Shown here piece after piece: positions 44,001 through 51,948 of a stretch of 64,000 nt of DNA; within the stretch, counting starts at the first letter, position 1, and each line of letters opens with the position of its first letter. The notes beneath the pieces are model-generated. The model saw only the letters and a program-made list of their open reading frames with translations, ran no database searches and was not told the DNA's origin. The position numbers and the translations under genes were made by a program. This DNA comes from Roseobacter insulae (GTDB lineage: Bacteria; Pseudomonadota; Alphaproteobacteria; Rhodobacterales; Rhodobacteraceae), in the NCBI RefSeq assembly GCF_019375555.1, contig NZ_JAHXDN010000001.1, forward strand, positions 473,501 through 537,500. Direction: 5' to 3'.

Positions 44001-44434
44001 GCTTCGGGCACCGGTGTCTGGGAGATCAGCGTGCCTTCGGTGATGTAGAAGGGAAAGACCATGTTGTGCCGTTCATTCGTCTCTACCACGGTGTAGTTGA
44101 GCGTAATGTTCAGGCGACCTTCCAGCGCGTCTTTCACATCCACCGTGACAGCACCCAGTTTGATCCGAGGCTCAAAGAACAGGATGGCGCGCGAAATCGC
44201 TGTTTCGATTTCGGCCTCGGTTTCGCTGTCCATCGGTTCGAACACCAGATCGTGCAGGCGGCATCCGTAGGTCGGGTGCATCACCCGCTCACCCGGTCTT
44301 GTTTCCATCAGAATGCGCAGGCTTTCGGCAATGTCATCCTCGGCCTGCACCAGCCTGGCCTGCCCGGTGACCTCGTCAAAGGACGGCGGGAATGCCCAGC
44401 CGCGTCCAAGAAAGGAAGGGTCCGCATCCGCCAC
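43997..44434 (-). CDS. eCIS baseplate gp25/gpW-like protein (Afp9-like)
   Basis: A 145-aa protein of the gp25-like baseplate wedge family. Conserved features are GRGWAFPPSF near the N-terminus, ETRPGERVMHPTYGCRLHDLVFEP (the EPR-like core with the RPGER segment), and IETAISRAILFFEPRI. The homologues Afp9, TssE and T4 gp25 nucleate sheath polymerisation at the baseplate. Its stop overlaps the lipoprotein start, and it begins one or two bases after the PAAR gene ends. Confidence 0.94.
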   Translation of the reverse strand: MADADPSFLGRGWAFPPSFDEVTGQARLVQAEDDIAESLRILMETRPGERVMHPTYGCRLHDLVFEPMDSETEAEIETAISRAILFFEPRIKLGAVTVDVKDALEGRLNITLNYTVVETNERHNMVFPFYITEGTLISQTPVPEA

Positions 44435-44435
44435 C

Positions 44436-44726
44436 TTATCCTCCGATCATCACGGTTGGCAGGCCCACGACAATACTGCCGCCATGGGCAGTCGTGTCGC
44501 CCATACGAGCCGCCGGCTTGCCGCCGATCATTACCGTTGCCGAACCCTTGGCGATGGTCGCGGGCGGTCCGACACAGGTGCAATTGTCACCCACCACCGC
44601 CGCCGGCAGGCTGCCGATCAGAACGGTGGCCTCCCCCGGGCCGATGATCGGCCCGCCGACATGTGGCACAATGCCTGTCACCATAGGACAGGTCTGCATA
44701 TCGGTCAGTCTGGCAGCTGGCGGCAT
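44436..44726 (-). CDS. PAAR-domain spike tip protein (Afp10-like)
   Basis: A 96-aa PAAR protein. It begins PPAARLTDMQTCP, followed by glycine-rich strand repeats with paired motifs such as GEATVLIGSLPAAVVGD and GSATVMIGGKPAARMGDTTAHGG. Conserved Cys and His residues (Cys13, Cys49, Cys51, His in TAHGG) suit the metal site near the tip. It caps the VgrG-like trimer and forms the membrane-piercing point. There is no C-terminal toxin extension. It is 12 bp downstream of the spike gene. Confidence 0.95.
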   Translation of the reverse strand: MPPAARLTDMQTCPMVTGIVPHVGGPIIGPGEATVLIGSLPAAVVGDNCTCVGPPATIAKGSATVMIGGKPAARMGDTTAHGGSIVVGLPTVMIGG

Positions 44727-44738
44727 CCCGGTCTCCTC

Positions 44739-46502
44739 TCAGTTGATCATCACCATGGAGCCCTTGACGGTTGTCTGACCGCCCGAGCTGATTTCAGCGG
44801 TCGCCGATCCCTTGACGGTCAGACCGGTCTGCGCTTCGGCATTGACATTCATGCCGCTGACGCTCGCATCCCCGGTGGCGGTGATGTTCACCGCACCATC
44901 GGCCGTCAGGGAAATATCGCCGGGACTGCTCATGGTGATCCCGCTTTCCGCCAGCTCCAGCTTGTTGCCGGTCAGGTCTTCGAGGGTCACTGTCTTGGCA
45001 TCATCATCCAGTGTCATCTTGTGTCCGCCCGGCGTTTCCAGCGTGATGATCTTCTTCTCCTCATCGAACTGCAGCTTCATGGCCTCGCGGGTCACGATCC
45101 CCTTGATGAAATTGTCAGCGGTTGCCGTGGCGGCCTGTGGCGCGGTGGCGTTATGCAGCGACCCGACGACAACCGGCGCATCGGGGTCCGCGTTCAGGAA
45201 AGCCACAAGAACCTCATCGTCGATTTCCGGCATGAACTGGATGCCTGCCTCGCTGGATGCATAGGGCTGGGCATAGCGTGCCCATACTTCGGGTGCTGGA
45301 TCGGCAACCATGGGCAGGCTGACCTTGATCCGCATCTTGCTGTCGGGGTCCTCATCAAGCTTAACGACCTTGCCGACCTGTAACCCGTGGATCGGCGCGG
45401 CCAGACCCGCGGCACTTTCGCCAGCAAAGAAATCCGAATCGACGTTCCAGTTGTCCGGCAGGCCCAAAAGCGCTTCTGTCGTCCAGGTTCCGTCTTCAAT
45501 CAACTGCCTCACGCCACCAATATACGCGTTGCCTCCGAAGCGATCGCCCATGCCTGAGATTTCGATCACCACCCCCGGCACCGCCTTGCCGGAACCCTGA
45601 AACACGCAGGAGCCCTGAATCGTCGCAAGCCCGGTGCGCATCGTGCGGGCGTCGGCCACGATCTTCAGGTCTGCCGATGGAATTTCCCGCGCAGTCGCCA
45701 GCATATGTTCGCGATCACCCAGAACCTCGGCAAGATCGCCGGGTTTATAGGTGCCCCAGCTTCCCATGGCCGGTGTCGTACCGGTTTCCGACACCGGTTC
45801 CTGAGCGGTCGAATCCCAGGCCCGGGCTTCCGCCCCGCCCAGCGATGTCTGCGCATCGACACGGGCGTCAAAGCTGATCATATCGACGCCCAGCGTAATG
45901 GTCAGTACAGCGGAGCCACTGGTATCGGGAGGTGCCGACGTCACCGTGCCATCGCTGATGGTCAATACGTGGCCCGAACGGTCTGCGATACTGCGCAGGT
46001 AACCCCAGTCGGTGCAGCCTACGCGCACGATGTCACGCGCGGTGTCGGTTGTGGCCGTCACATCCGCCGTCAGCCCGGCATCCGAAATAATCTGGCTCAT
46101 CACGTCGCTGTCCTTCTTGGACAGATACTGCGCAGATTTCCGGGTATGGGTCAGCTTGGCGGCCTTGTCGATGCAGTTCACCTCCAGCCTTGGCGCGCCA
46201 CGCGACACCCGCAGGCGGACGGAGACGATCACGCCTGTGAACAGCTCCTGGTCACTGCCGCTGCCGTAGGCGGCCGCAAAGGATATCTCCTTGCCGATCT
46301 CGAAATCGGTGCCGTCGGAGGCCGGAAATTCGTTTTCCGCGACAGAACCGGTCATTAACACGAGCTGTGCCTCGGGTATGCGTCCAACCCCGGCATCTAC
46401 CTGCACCCGGTAGATCTGGTACTCATCCGAAATCGCCGAACCAGCCACCTTTACGGTGACTGAGATCGGCCCGTCCGCGCCCTTTGTTGAACTATCTGCC
46501 AT
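44739..46502 (-). CDS. VgrG-like spike protein (Afp8-like)
   Basis: A 587-aa spike protein of the VgrG/gp27-gp5 type. The N-terminal half corresponds to the gp27-like domain. Around 380-470 is the OB-fold region, with a KVSLPMVADPAPEVWARYAQPYA segment and IQFMPEIDDEVLVAFLNADPDAPVVVGSLHNA (the DEVLV and PVVVG elements are diagnostic). The C-terminus is a beta-helical needle with regular repeats (ESGITMSSPGDISLTADGAVNITATG). It forms the trimeric central spike that carries the PAAR tip. Length is normal for Afp8/Pvc8 and no effector domain is appended. Confidence 0.94.
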   Translation of the reverse strand: MADSSTKGADGPISVTVKVAGSAISDEYQIYRVQVDAGVGRIPEAQLVLMTGSVAENEFPASDGTDFEIGKEISFAAAYGSGSDQELFTGVIVSVRLRVSRGAPRLEVNCIDKAAKLTHTRKSAQYLSKKDSDVMSQIISDAGLTADVTATTDTARDIVRVGCTDWGYLRSIADRSGHVLTISDGTVTSAPPDTSGSAVLTITLGVDMISFDARVDAQTSLGGAEARAWDSTAQEPVSETGTTPAMGSWGTYKPGDLAEVLGDREHMLATAREIPSADLKIVADARTMRTGLATIQGSCVFQGSGKAVPGVVIEISGMGDRFGGNAYIGGVRQLIEDGTWTTEALLGLPDNWNVDSDFFAGESAAGLAAPIHGLQVGKVVKLDEDPDSKMRIKVSLPMVADPAPEVWARYAQPYASSEAGIQFMPEIDDEVLVAFLNADPDAPVVVGSLHNATAPQAATATADNFIKGIVTREAMKLQFDEEKKIITLETPGGHKMTLDDDAKTVTLEDLTGNKLELAESGITMSSPGDISLTADGAVNITATGDASVSGMNVNAEAQTGLTVKGSATAEISSGGQTTVKGSMVMIN

Positions 46503-46511
46503 CTGGTCCCC

Positions 46512-47204
46512 TCATCGCATCGGTGGAAACCGCAAAAGCGTGTTGGGTTGCAGATCACGAAAACTGTCCAGCTCATTGATCCGGGCGATTTCGAGGTACT
46601 TGGTGACGTCCTTGTAGACCCGCTGGCACAAAAGCGGCAGGGTGTCGCCCTGTTGAACCCGGATCACGTGGGTCATGTCGGGTGACTTGCGTTTGGCCTC
46701 GCGGGCTTCTTCTGCATCGGTCTTTGCCTCGACGAAATCCAGCTTGATCTTCGCCCTGAGTGCGGAGCCATCGGGATGGAACAGATTGTAATCGACACTG
46801 AGCGACGTCAGACGGCCATAGAATGCTTTCAGACCCTTGCCCCACAGGATTTTCACCGGCGTTGGTTCGTGCTCATCCCCATCGTAATCATAGGCAATCG
46901 ATCGCAGTTTATCGACCTGCTGCGCCACGGTGACATTCGCTGCATCCGCCACCACGCCCGTGCCATCGAGCACGATGCTGAAATTCAGCTTTTCAGGCTC
47001 TGAACTGGCAAACTTCGCCACCGGCGCGGATTTGCCCAGCGCCCCACCAGCACTGCTGCCTTCGCCGGTGCCCGAATACTTCAAACCGAAGGTATGGGAA
47101 TAATCCTGCGGGTTGATCGTCGCTTCGAAGGTGTTTGCAGCGCCCTTCTGTTCCTTGATCTGGCCATTCTGGATCTTGCAGCGGATGATTTTCAGCTTGG
47201 CCAT
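46512..47204 (-). CDS. LysM-containing eCIS baseplate/tube-junction protein (Afp7-like)
   Basis: A 230-aa protein. Residues 1-150 form a tube-related fold, with GTGVVADAANVTVAQQVDKLRSIAYDYDGDEHEP and VKILWGKGLKAFYGRLTSLSVDYNLFHPDGSALRAKIKLDF. The last 55 residues are a LysM-type module (HVIRVQQGDTLPLLCQRVYKD and INELDSFRDLQPNTLLRFP). Afp7/Pvc7 and T4 gp53-like proteins have this arrangement and join the inner tube to the baseplate hub. It lies 10 bp from the spike gene. Confidence 0.93.
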   Translation of the reverse strand: MAKLKIIRCKIQNGQIKEQKGAANTFEATINPQDYSHTFGLKYSGTGEGSSAGGALGKSAPVAKFASSEPEKLNFSIVLDGTGVVADAANVTVAQQVDKLRSIAYDYDGDEHEPTPVKILWGKGLKAFYGRLTSLSVDYNLFHPDGSALRAKIKLDFVEAKTDAEEAREAKRKSPDMTHVIRVQQGDTLPLLCQRVYKDVTKYLEIARINELDSFRDLQPNTLLRFPPMR

Positions 47205-47207
47205 GGT

Positions 47208-47381
47208 TTACCGGTCCTGGGACCGTTGCGTTGCATCTGCGATCATCTCGCGCACATCTTCCAGAATGTCGCGCCGCATCTCTGCCAACTGCCGCGCCGT
47301 CTCGGCACGTGTTTCCTGCGGATGTCGCGGGCTGGGGCCAAAATGCCCTTTCACCACCAGCGATCCGATTTCAATCGCCAT
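47208..47381 (-). CDS. DUF5908 family small eCIS protein (Afp6-like)
   Basis: A 57-aa protein starting MAIEIGSLVVKGHFG, which matches the N-terminal strand of DUF5908 peptides (PIEIREL-V-KA), and ending in a charged helix (ETARQLAEMRRDILEDVREMIADATQR). DUF5908 genes sit between the second tube gene and the LysM gene in eCIS loci, the position seen here. The frame is open to 47501, but the ATG at 47379-47381 overlaps the upstream stop by 1 bp and gives the family N-terminus. The role in the particle is unknown. Confidence 0.85.
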   Translation of the reverse strand: MAIEIGSLVVKGHFGPSPRHPQETRAETARQLAEMRRDILEDVREMIADATQRSQDR

Positions 47382-47836
47382 TATTTGTCCCTCTTGAGTG
47401 TTGTGGCCGCCAGTTCGATGGTCTCGATGGCCAGCTCGTTTTTCATTGCGTCGAACCCGCCGACGGACCACTTGATCGGATAGGCATTGCCAATCGACCA
47501 TGTGGCGACCGGGTCGCCCTCTTCATCCAACAGCGAAATCACGAGGTTCTTGGGTTCTATCTTCTTGGCAAAATCCCCCTCCAGCGTGTTCTTGCACCAT
47601 TTGACCAGGCCACTTGACGAGGCGGTCAGCCCACGTTTCAGCACGATGCTGTTGCGTTTTGCGGGCTTGGGCAGCTGATGCACAAATCGGTTCTCGCCGC
47701 CCTCCACCAGGGGCTCCACCTCGATCGAGGATTCCAGCCCCGACACCTCCTGAAAGGCGGCGTCGGAGATGGAAGGCCCGGACCCGGTGAAACTCACCGA
47801 GAAATGGAAGGCGACAGGCAGATCAAAGTCGCTCAT
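47381..47836 (-). CDS. eCIS inner tube protein, second type (Afp5-like)
   Basis: A 151-aa protein of the phage tail-tube family (T4 gp19-like). It has PVAFHFSVSF at the N-terminus, the family segment AAFQEVSGLESSIEVEPLVEGGENRFVHQLP, and WSIGNAYPIKWSVGGFDAMKNELAIETIELA near the C-terminus. Its sequence is related to but clearly different from the next upstream tube protein. In Afp/PVC the equivalent Afp5 forms the first ring layer above the spike. Spacing to neighbours is 1-6 bp. Confidence 0.92.
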   Translation of the reverse strand: MSDFDLPVAFHFSVSFTGSGPSISDAAFQEVSGLESSIEVEPLVEGGENRFVHQLPKPAKRNSIVLKRGLTASSSGLVKWCKNTLEGDFAKKIEPKNLVISLLDEEGDPVATWSIGNAYPIKWSVGGFDAMKNELAIETIELAATTLKRDK

Positions 47837-47842
47837 GCGGGG

Positions 47843-48301
47843 TTATGCGTTCTCGATGACAAAACCCTCATGCGCGATCTCGATGCTTTCGACCGCAACC
47901 TCGTTGCCTTCGGCTTTCAGGTCGGTGCCCGTCACCTTGACCGGGAAGGCGTTCTGCACTTTCCAGACCATCGTGGGGTTCTGACCTTCGTCCAGCAGCG
48001 AAATCGTCAGTGCCTTGCGGGTAATGGTGTTCATCTTGATCTCGGCGAACCAGTCCCAGATGGCGTTGTCCTTGGCGAACACCCCTTTCTTCATGGTGAT
48101 ATTGCCTGTCTTCAGCATGCCCGGCATCTTGATCGTCGAAAACACCGGGTTGTTGCCCGCCCGGTATTCGATGGGCTGGGTTTCGATGTCGAGGCCCGAG
48201 ACCTCCTGAAACGCGAGCTCGGTGTCGTCCCATTTCACCTGGAAATGAAACTTCGGGAGCGGCCAGATCGCCTGCGTTTGTGCGGAACCGTCGTCTGCCA
48301 T
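47843..48301 (-). CDS. eCIS main inner tube protein (Afp1-like)
   Basis: A 152-aa tail-tube protein. It has PLPKFHFQVKWDDTELAFQEVSGLDIETQPIEYR, AGNNPVFSTIKMPGMLKTGNITMKKGVF and a C-terminal GNEVAVESIEIAHEGFVIENA, all hallmarks of the eCIS/T4 gp19 tube fold. Hexamers stack to make the tube propelled by sheath contraction. It lies directly after the sheath gene with GAGAGG about nine bases before the ATG. This order (sheath, main tube, second tube) identifies it as the likely Afp1 counterpart. Confidence 0.93.
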   Translation of the reverse strand: MADDGSAQTQAIWPLPKFHFQVKWDDTELAFQEVSGLDIETQPIEYRAGNNPVFSTIKMPGMLKTGNITMKKGVFAKDNAIWDWFAEIKMNTITRKALTISLLDEGQNPTMVWKVQNAFPVKVTGTDLKAEGNEVAVESIEIAHEGFVIENA

Positions 48302-48323
48302 GTTTAAATATCCTCTCTAAAAC

Positions 48324-50498
48324 TTATGATTTCTGCATTTGCTGCTGGAAGGTGATCTCGATGAATTCCGCAGGCCGCGTCACGGCGACCAGCACGGTAA
48401 TCCGCAAGATGCCTTCCAGAATATCCACCGGCGTCATGGTCTCGCCCAGACCGACATGTACGGAAAATGCATCTGTCGGCACGGCGCCTGCCAGCCCCCC
48501 CTGCTTCCAGATCGAGGTCAGGAAGTTCTCAATCATCGACTTGATCGTGACCCAGGTCTGCGCGGTGTTGGGCTCGAACACATAGGCTTTGGAGGCGAGC
48601 CGGATCGATTCCTCGATCATGATCATGGTGCGGCGCACGTTGATGTAGCGCCAGTCCAGCGAATTGCCGTCGAGCGTCCGCGCGCCCCAGACCAGCGTCC
48701 CCTCACCCACGAAAGGCCGGATCGCGTTGATCGACTTGCCGGTGGTGGAGACGTTGAGGTTCTCCTGCTCCTCGTGGCTGATGTTCACCATCGGCGCCAC
48801 TACGGAGTTCAGTGAGACATTCGCAGGCGCTTTCCAGACACCGCGGCTGTTGTCGACCATCGTGTAGATTCCCGCCATCGCCGAGGACGGTGGCATCGAG
48901 TTCATGTAGCCGGTGATCTCGTTCATCACTTCGGTGTAAAGCGGCACGACGGCGCGCAATGTCTTGTCAATGGTGGTCGTTGAGGGGCTGCCCTCTTCAA
49001 CACCGTCCTGACTGTCATTCATCAGAATGCGGATCTGCTGTGCTGGCTGCACCACGCCCCCCACTTCGATGGTGTAGCTCACCGAGGCTTCCGGCCCCAC
49101 GAAGGCAGGATCGGGTGCAAAGGTGACCTTGCCACCGGCGCCGACTTTCCACGACCCCACGCCTTCGACGGCCTTTGCTTTGCCGCCTTCGCTATCGGCG
49201 TCGACCAGTTTCACGCTGGCCTTGTCACCATCGGGGTGATCGGCGGGCACATCGACAACCACCGAGGTGCCCGCGGCCACGGCTGGCGCATCCAGCAGAC
49301 CGCCCACGACCTCGACGGCAATGGTCAGCGCATCGGTGGCAATCTCGTTCTCGTCGCTGACCACCAGATCGAACTGGCCCGCGTTGCCTTTCGCGGCATC
49401 GTGGATAAAGCTCACCTCGCCCGCTTCCAGCTGCGCCTGGGTGAAGCTTTCAACCGCGTCGGTGGTCCCGGTTTTCACCAGCTTACCGGCCATGCCGTCT
49501 TCGTCGCCTTCCACGGAATAGGTCAGCCCGGCGGCGTCGCTCTCGTCATCGGTGGCGGTGATGTCGGTCGTGGTCAGCGGGATGGTGCCACCCTTCGGCA
49601 CCGACAGGGTGAAATCGCCCATCACCGTCGGCGCGGAAATCCGCTCGATCTCCTGACGCAGCTCGTCGGATTTACCCACCGAGCGGCGCATCAGTCCGAT
49701 CAGCGTCTTGCGGCTGCCGGGGTCGATATTCTCGAAGGTGAAATCGCGCGACTGGTAGATCGAACTGTCGAGCCACGGGTAATAAGCCGCGCCAAAATCA
49801 AGGTTGTTGATCCCGATGTCATTACGGAAGGTCGCCACCGGGTTTCCCAGCGGATCGGCCTGCGGCAGGTACCCGCCCGACATATCCAGCAGGGCAAAGC
49901 GGTTCTTCATGTCGTTGCCGCAATGCTTCAGCATGGCCTGTTGTACCTTTAACGCGTTCTGGCGGACCAGCCGCGTGGTCTCGGGTATCACCACCATCGT
50001 CGGCTCAGGCTCTTTCTTCAGCCGGGTGATCGCGGTCAGCATCGCGTCGGCGTCGATCTCGTCTTCATACGACCCGATCGAGGTGACGTAGCAGGCACCG
50101 CCGCCGTTCTGGAAGAACAACCGCATCGCCCCGTAAAGCGCAAAGGCCGCGTTCTTCTGGACCAGTTCGAATTTCTCCGCCCCGCGTGGCCCGACGGTCG
50201 TGAAAACGGCCCGGGGCATCGTGGGTTTCTTGTCCGCACCATCTGCAGAAAGCGGCGAGACGCCGTCAAATTCGGCGAAGGGCTTGATTTCGAAAACCGG
50301 TTCCGGCGCGCCGCCAAAATAGCTGTGAAACTCCGACATCGACGTGATCCGCCACGGTGTGCCCGCCAGCGAGACATTCCCGTTCATCGCTGTTTCGGTA
50401 TAGCCGATAAAGGCCGGTACCGCAGTTGCCACCTGAACGACAGAGTTGGGAAACGCACTCTTTTCTACGACATATACACCGGGGGTCTTCATAGCCAT
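48324..50498 (-). CDS. contractile sheath protein with inserted cadherin/CSPG-like and CshA-like domains
   Basis: A 724-aa sheath protein, the only one in the cluster. Residues 1-285 hold the sheath N-terminal region (MKTPGVYVVEKSAFPNSV and MRLFFQNGGGACYVTSIG). Residues 505-724 hold the C-terminal sheath domain: WKAPANVSLNSVVAPMVNIS, INAIRPFVGEGTLVWGARTL and WRYINVRRTMIMIEESIRLA. Between them, about 290-500, two extra beta domains are inserted. One has FTQAQLEAGEVSFIHDAA, as in CSPG/cadherin-3 repeats; the next has GVGSWKVGAGGKVTFAPDPAFVGP, as in CshA-type fibril repeats. In sheath structures the insertion site faces outward, so these probably decorate the particle. AGGAGA precedes the ATG. 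Confidence 0.93.
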   Translation of the reverse strand: MAMKTPGVYVVEKSAFPNSVVQVATAVPAFIGYTETAMNGNVSLAGTPWRITSMSEFHSYFGGAPEPVFEIKPFAEFDGVSPLSADGADKKPTMPRAVFTTVGPRGAEKFELVQKNAAFALYGAMRLFFQNGGGACYVTSIGSYEDEIDADAMLTAITRLKKEPEPTMVVIPETTRLVRQNALKVQQAMLKHCGNDMKNRFALLDMSGGYLPQADPLGNPVATFRNDIGINNLDFGAAYYPWLDSSIYQSRDFTFENIDPGSRKTLIGLMRRSVGKSDELRQEIERISAPTVMGDFTLSVPKGGTIPLTTTDITATDDESDAAGLTYSVEGDEDGMAGKLVKTGTTDAVESFTQAQLEAGEVSFIHDAAKGNAGQFDLVVSDENEIATDALTIAVEVVGGLLDAPAVAAGTSVVVDVPADHPDGDKASVKLVDADSEGGKAKAVEGVGSWKVGAGGKVTFAPDPAFVGPEASVSYTIEVGGVVQPAQQIRILMNDSQDGVEEGSPSTTTIDKTLRAVVPLYTEVMNEITGYMNSMPPSSAMAGIYTMVDNSRGVWKAPANVSLNSVVAPMVNISHEEQENLNVSTTGKSINAIRPFVGEGTLVWGARTLDGNSLDWRYINVRRTMIMIEESIRLASKAYVFEPNTAQTWVTIKSMIENFLTSIWKQGGLAGAVPTDAFSVHVGLGETMTPVDILEGILRITVLVAVTRPAEFIEITFQQQMQKS

Positions 50499-50511
50499 TT
50501 TCAGCTCTCCT

Positions 50512-51252
50512 TTACCAAAGCGTGACGAAAATATCGGATTGCAGACGCATCGGCGCGCCAGCTTCTTGAATGGGTTTGAACGGGGGGGCGGCGCCGGGCA
50601 GGACGGCGATCAGAGTTTCCGGGCCGAACGGGCCTGCCTTCTGCAAGGCAAACCGTTGGCTGGGACGCGCGCGCGCCGCAACAGCCCGGGTGGAGCGGAT
50701 CACCCGCACCGGACGTCCGTCGGGCAGGTCTGCGAGGCCCAGATCCTCGAAAGTCACGTCGCCTTCACTGTCAATGACTTCCAGTCCGTCCAGGCTGGTC
50801 TGGCCTGTCAGATGGTATGCCCAAAAGGATTCTTTCGCGGTCAGCGACAGCGTGACCTCCCGCTGGCCCTCCGGCGGCACGGCAATCTGCAATGTGGCGA
50901 GAACAGCTTCAAGGCGAAGCGTGTCCTGCGGCGTTTCCGGCGCATCGACATCACTCAGCCGCACGGTATCCACGTCCAGCGGCACCGACAGCGATATCGG
51001 CGCACCCCATACCGCCCCTTCGGTAACCTCGATCACCTGCGGCGTGCGCGCGCCCAGCGTCAGGGTGATCCCGGCAGGTCGCTCTTCCATCGCGTCATCG
51101 ACCAGGACGATTGTCACAGCGCCCCTCTGACGCAAAAGGCATCCCGCGACGTCGAAATCACGCGTATCGGCAGGGGCAACGGTCAGCGGCGGCACATCGT
51201 TTCCGAAATAGGCATGCGCCAGCGTAAGGCGCAGTATTTCGGAATACCCCAT
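50512..51252 (-). CDS. conserved eCIS protein of unknown role between cap and sheath genes
   Basis: A 246-aa soluble protein with a beta-rich sequence. The start (SEILRLTLAHAYFGNDVPPLTVAP, with LLRQRGAVTIVLVDD soon after) resembles a hypothetical protein found in many eCIS operons that begins L-x-H-x-YF and has an R-x-G element. The middle has strands around PISLSVPLDVDTVRLSD and the C-terminus contains FGPETLIAVLPG. No catalytic motif is visible. The ATG at 51250-51252 overlaps the stop of the cap gene (TGATG), and the sheath gene follows 14 bp later, so it is part of the structural operon. Confidence 0.75.
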   Translation of the reverse strand: MGYSEILRLTLAHAYFGNDVPPLTVAPADTRDFDVAGCLLRQRGAVTIVLVDDAMEERPAGITLTLGARTPQVIEVTEGAVWGAPISLSVPLDVDTVRLSDVDAPETPQDTLRLEAVLATLQIAVPPEGQREVTLSLTAKESFWAYHLTGQTSLDGLEVIDSEGDVTFEDLGLADLPDGRPVRVIRSTRAVAARARPSQRFALQKAGPFGPETLIAVLPGAAPPFKPIQEAGAPMRLQSDIFVTLW

Positions 51253-51824
51253 CAAACAGATTCCGGCTCGGTACGCTGGGAGGGTGCCGTGATCTGCGGT
51301 ACCACGCTGGTAACAGCGCCTGCATCAATCAGGACCGAGCGCATCTTGAACATGATCGACGGCGTGTAGCGCCCGCCGAGATTGGCCCAGACCTGCGCGA
51401 TTTCGTCGACCTTGAGATTACTGACCTCGACGGTCAGCTGCGACAGGCCAAGTGGCATCTCTGGTGTGTTCTGCGGCGTGAAGACGGGGCGCGACTGAAA
51501 GAACATCAACGCGGCCGAAATCAGCTTCAGCCCTTCTCCGTACAAATCCGCGTCATGGCCGGATGCCACCATGAAATAGACATCCATATGCAATGGCGGT
51601 GCCTGGTTCAGCTGCCCGACAATGCCATCGCGACGGGACCGCGGCACCGCATCGTGAGCAATATTGGTGAGGAAAACCACCAGTCGGTTGCGCGCCGGCT
51701 GCGCCAGCTTTCCCTCGGCGTCGGCAAGGGGCGACAGGCTGACCAGATCTTCGGGCACTGAAAAGTGTGTCCTGAGGTGATCGTTCAATCGATCACGTAC
51801 AAGTTGGAGTGCCTGGTCGATCAT
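51252..51824 (-). CDS. eCIS tube/sheath cap protein, DUF4255 (Afp16/Pvc16-like)
   Basis: A 190-aa protein matching the Pvc16 N-terminal domain family (DUF4255). It begins MIDQALQLVRDRLNDHL, followed by NRLVVFLTNIAHDAV. PLHMDVYFMVASGHDADLYGEGLKLISAALMFFQSRPVF is the most diagnostic part. The terminator protein Afp16 ends elongation of tube and sheath. An alternative GTG start at 51845 adds seven residues; ATG 51822-51824 gives the family N-terminus. It is the first gene of the structural operon, preceded by about 100 bp with an inverted repeat. Confidence 0.93.
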   Translation of the reverse strand: MIDQALQLVRDRLNDHLRTHFSVPEDLVSLSPLADAEGKLAQPARNRLVVFLTNIAHDAVPRSRRDGIVGQLNQAPPLHMDVYFMVASGHDADLYGEGLKLISAALMFFQSRPVFTPQNTPEMPLGLSQLTVEVSNLKVDEIAQVWANLGGRYTPSIMFKMRSVLIDAGAVTSVVPQITAPSQRTEPESV

Positions 51825-51869
51825 CGAGTATTTAGAGCCCACCACCGGATTGTATTAACGGGTACCGAC

Positions 51870-51887
51870 ATGGTTTACTTCAACCAT
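51870..51887. promoter_or_regulatory. inverted repeat ahead of the eCIS structural operon (candidate operator)
   Basis: Arms ATGGTT (51870-51875) and AACCAT (51882-51887) are separated by six bases, in the short spacer upstream of the cap gene. Its symmetry and spacing suit a dimeric regulator. On the minus strand a TTGAAG followed by TTAATA about 19 bp later is a possible, weak promoter. No cognate regulator is encoded in the cluster. Confidence 0.35.
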
Positions 51888-51930
51888 AGGTTTGCCTCAC
51901 CGTAACCGGGAGTTGTAGAAAAGCAAGCTT

Positions 51931-51948
51931 CCTTTCCCTAACGGAAGG
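51931..51948 (-). terminator. weak hairpin after the permease cassette
   Basis: Immediately after the stop of the last cassette gene on the minus strand, a short stem (CCTT and CC against GG and AAGG, one bulged T, five-base loop) is followed by a T-containing run. This could end the cassette transcript, but it is weak enough that read-through into the structural operon is plausible. Confidence 0.3.

Noticed and set aside
44436-46502. Toxin extension on the PAAR or VgrG-like protein
   Set aside because: Both proteins end at the family length, the PAAR at 96 aa and the spike in its beta-helical needle, so no fused effector is present.
48324-50498. Two separate sheath genes split by the inserted domains
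   Set aside because: The frame is continuous across the insert, with sheath sequence on both sides and no internal stop or start signal.
30780-51824. Interpretation as a prophage or type VI secretion system
   Set aside because: No terminase, portal, capsid, integrase or lysis genes, and no TssJ/L/M or ClpV. The AAA+ ATPase, DUF4255, DUF5908 and DUF4157 families indicate an eCIS.
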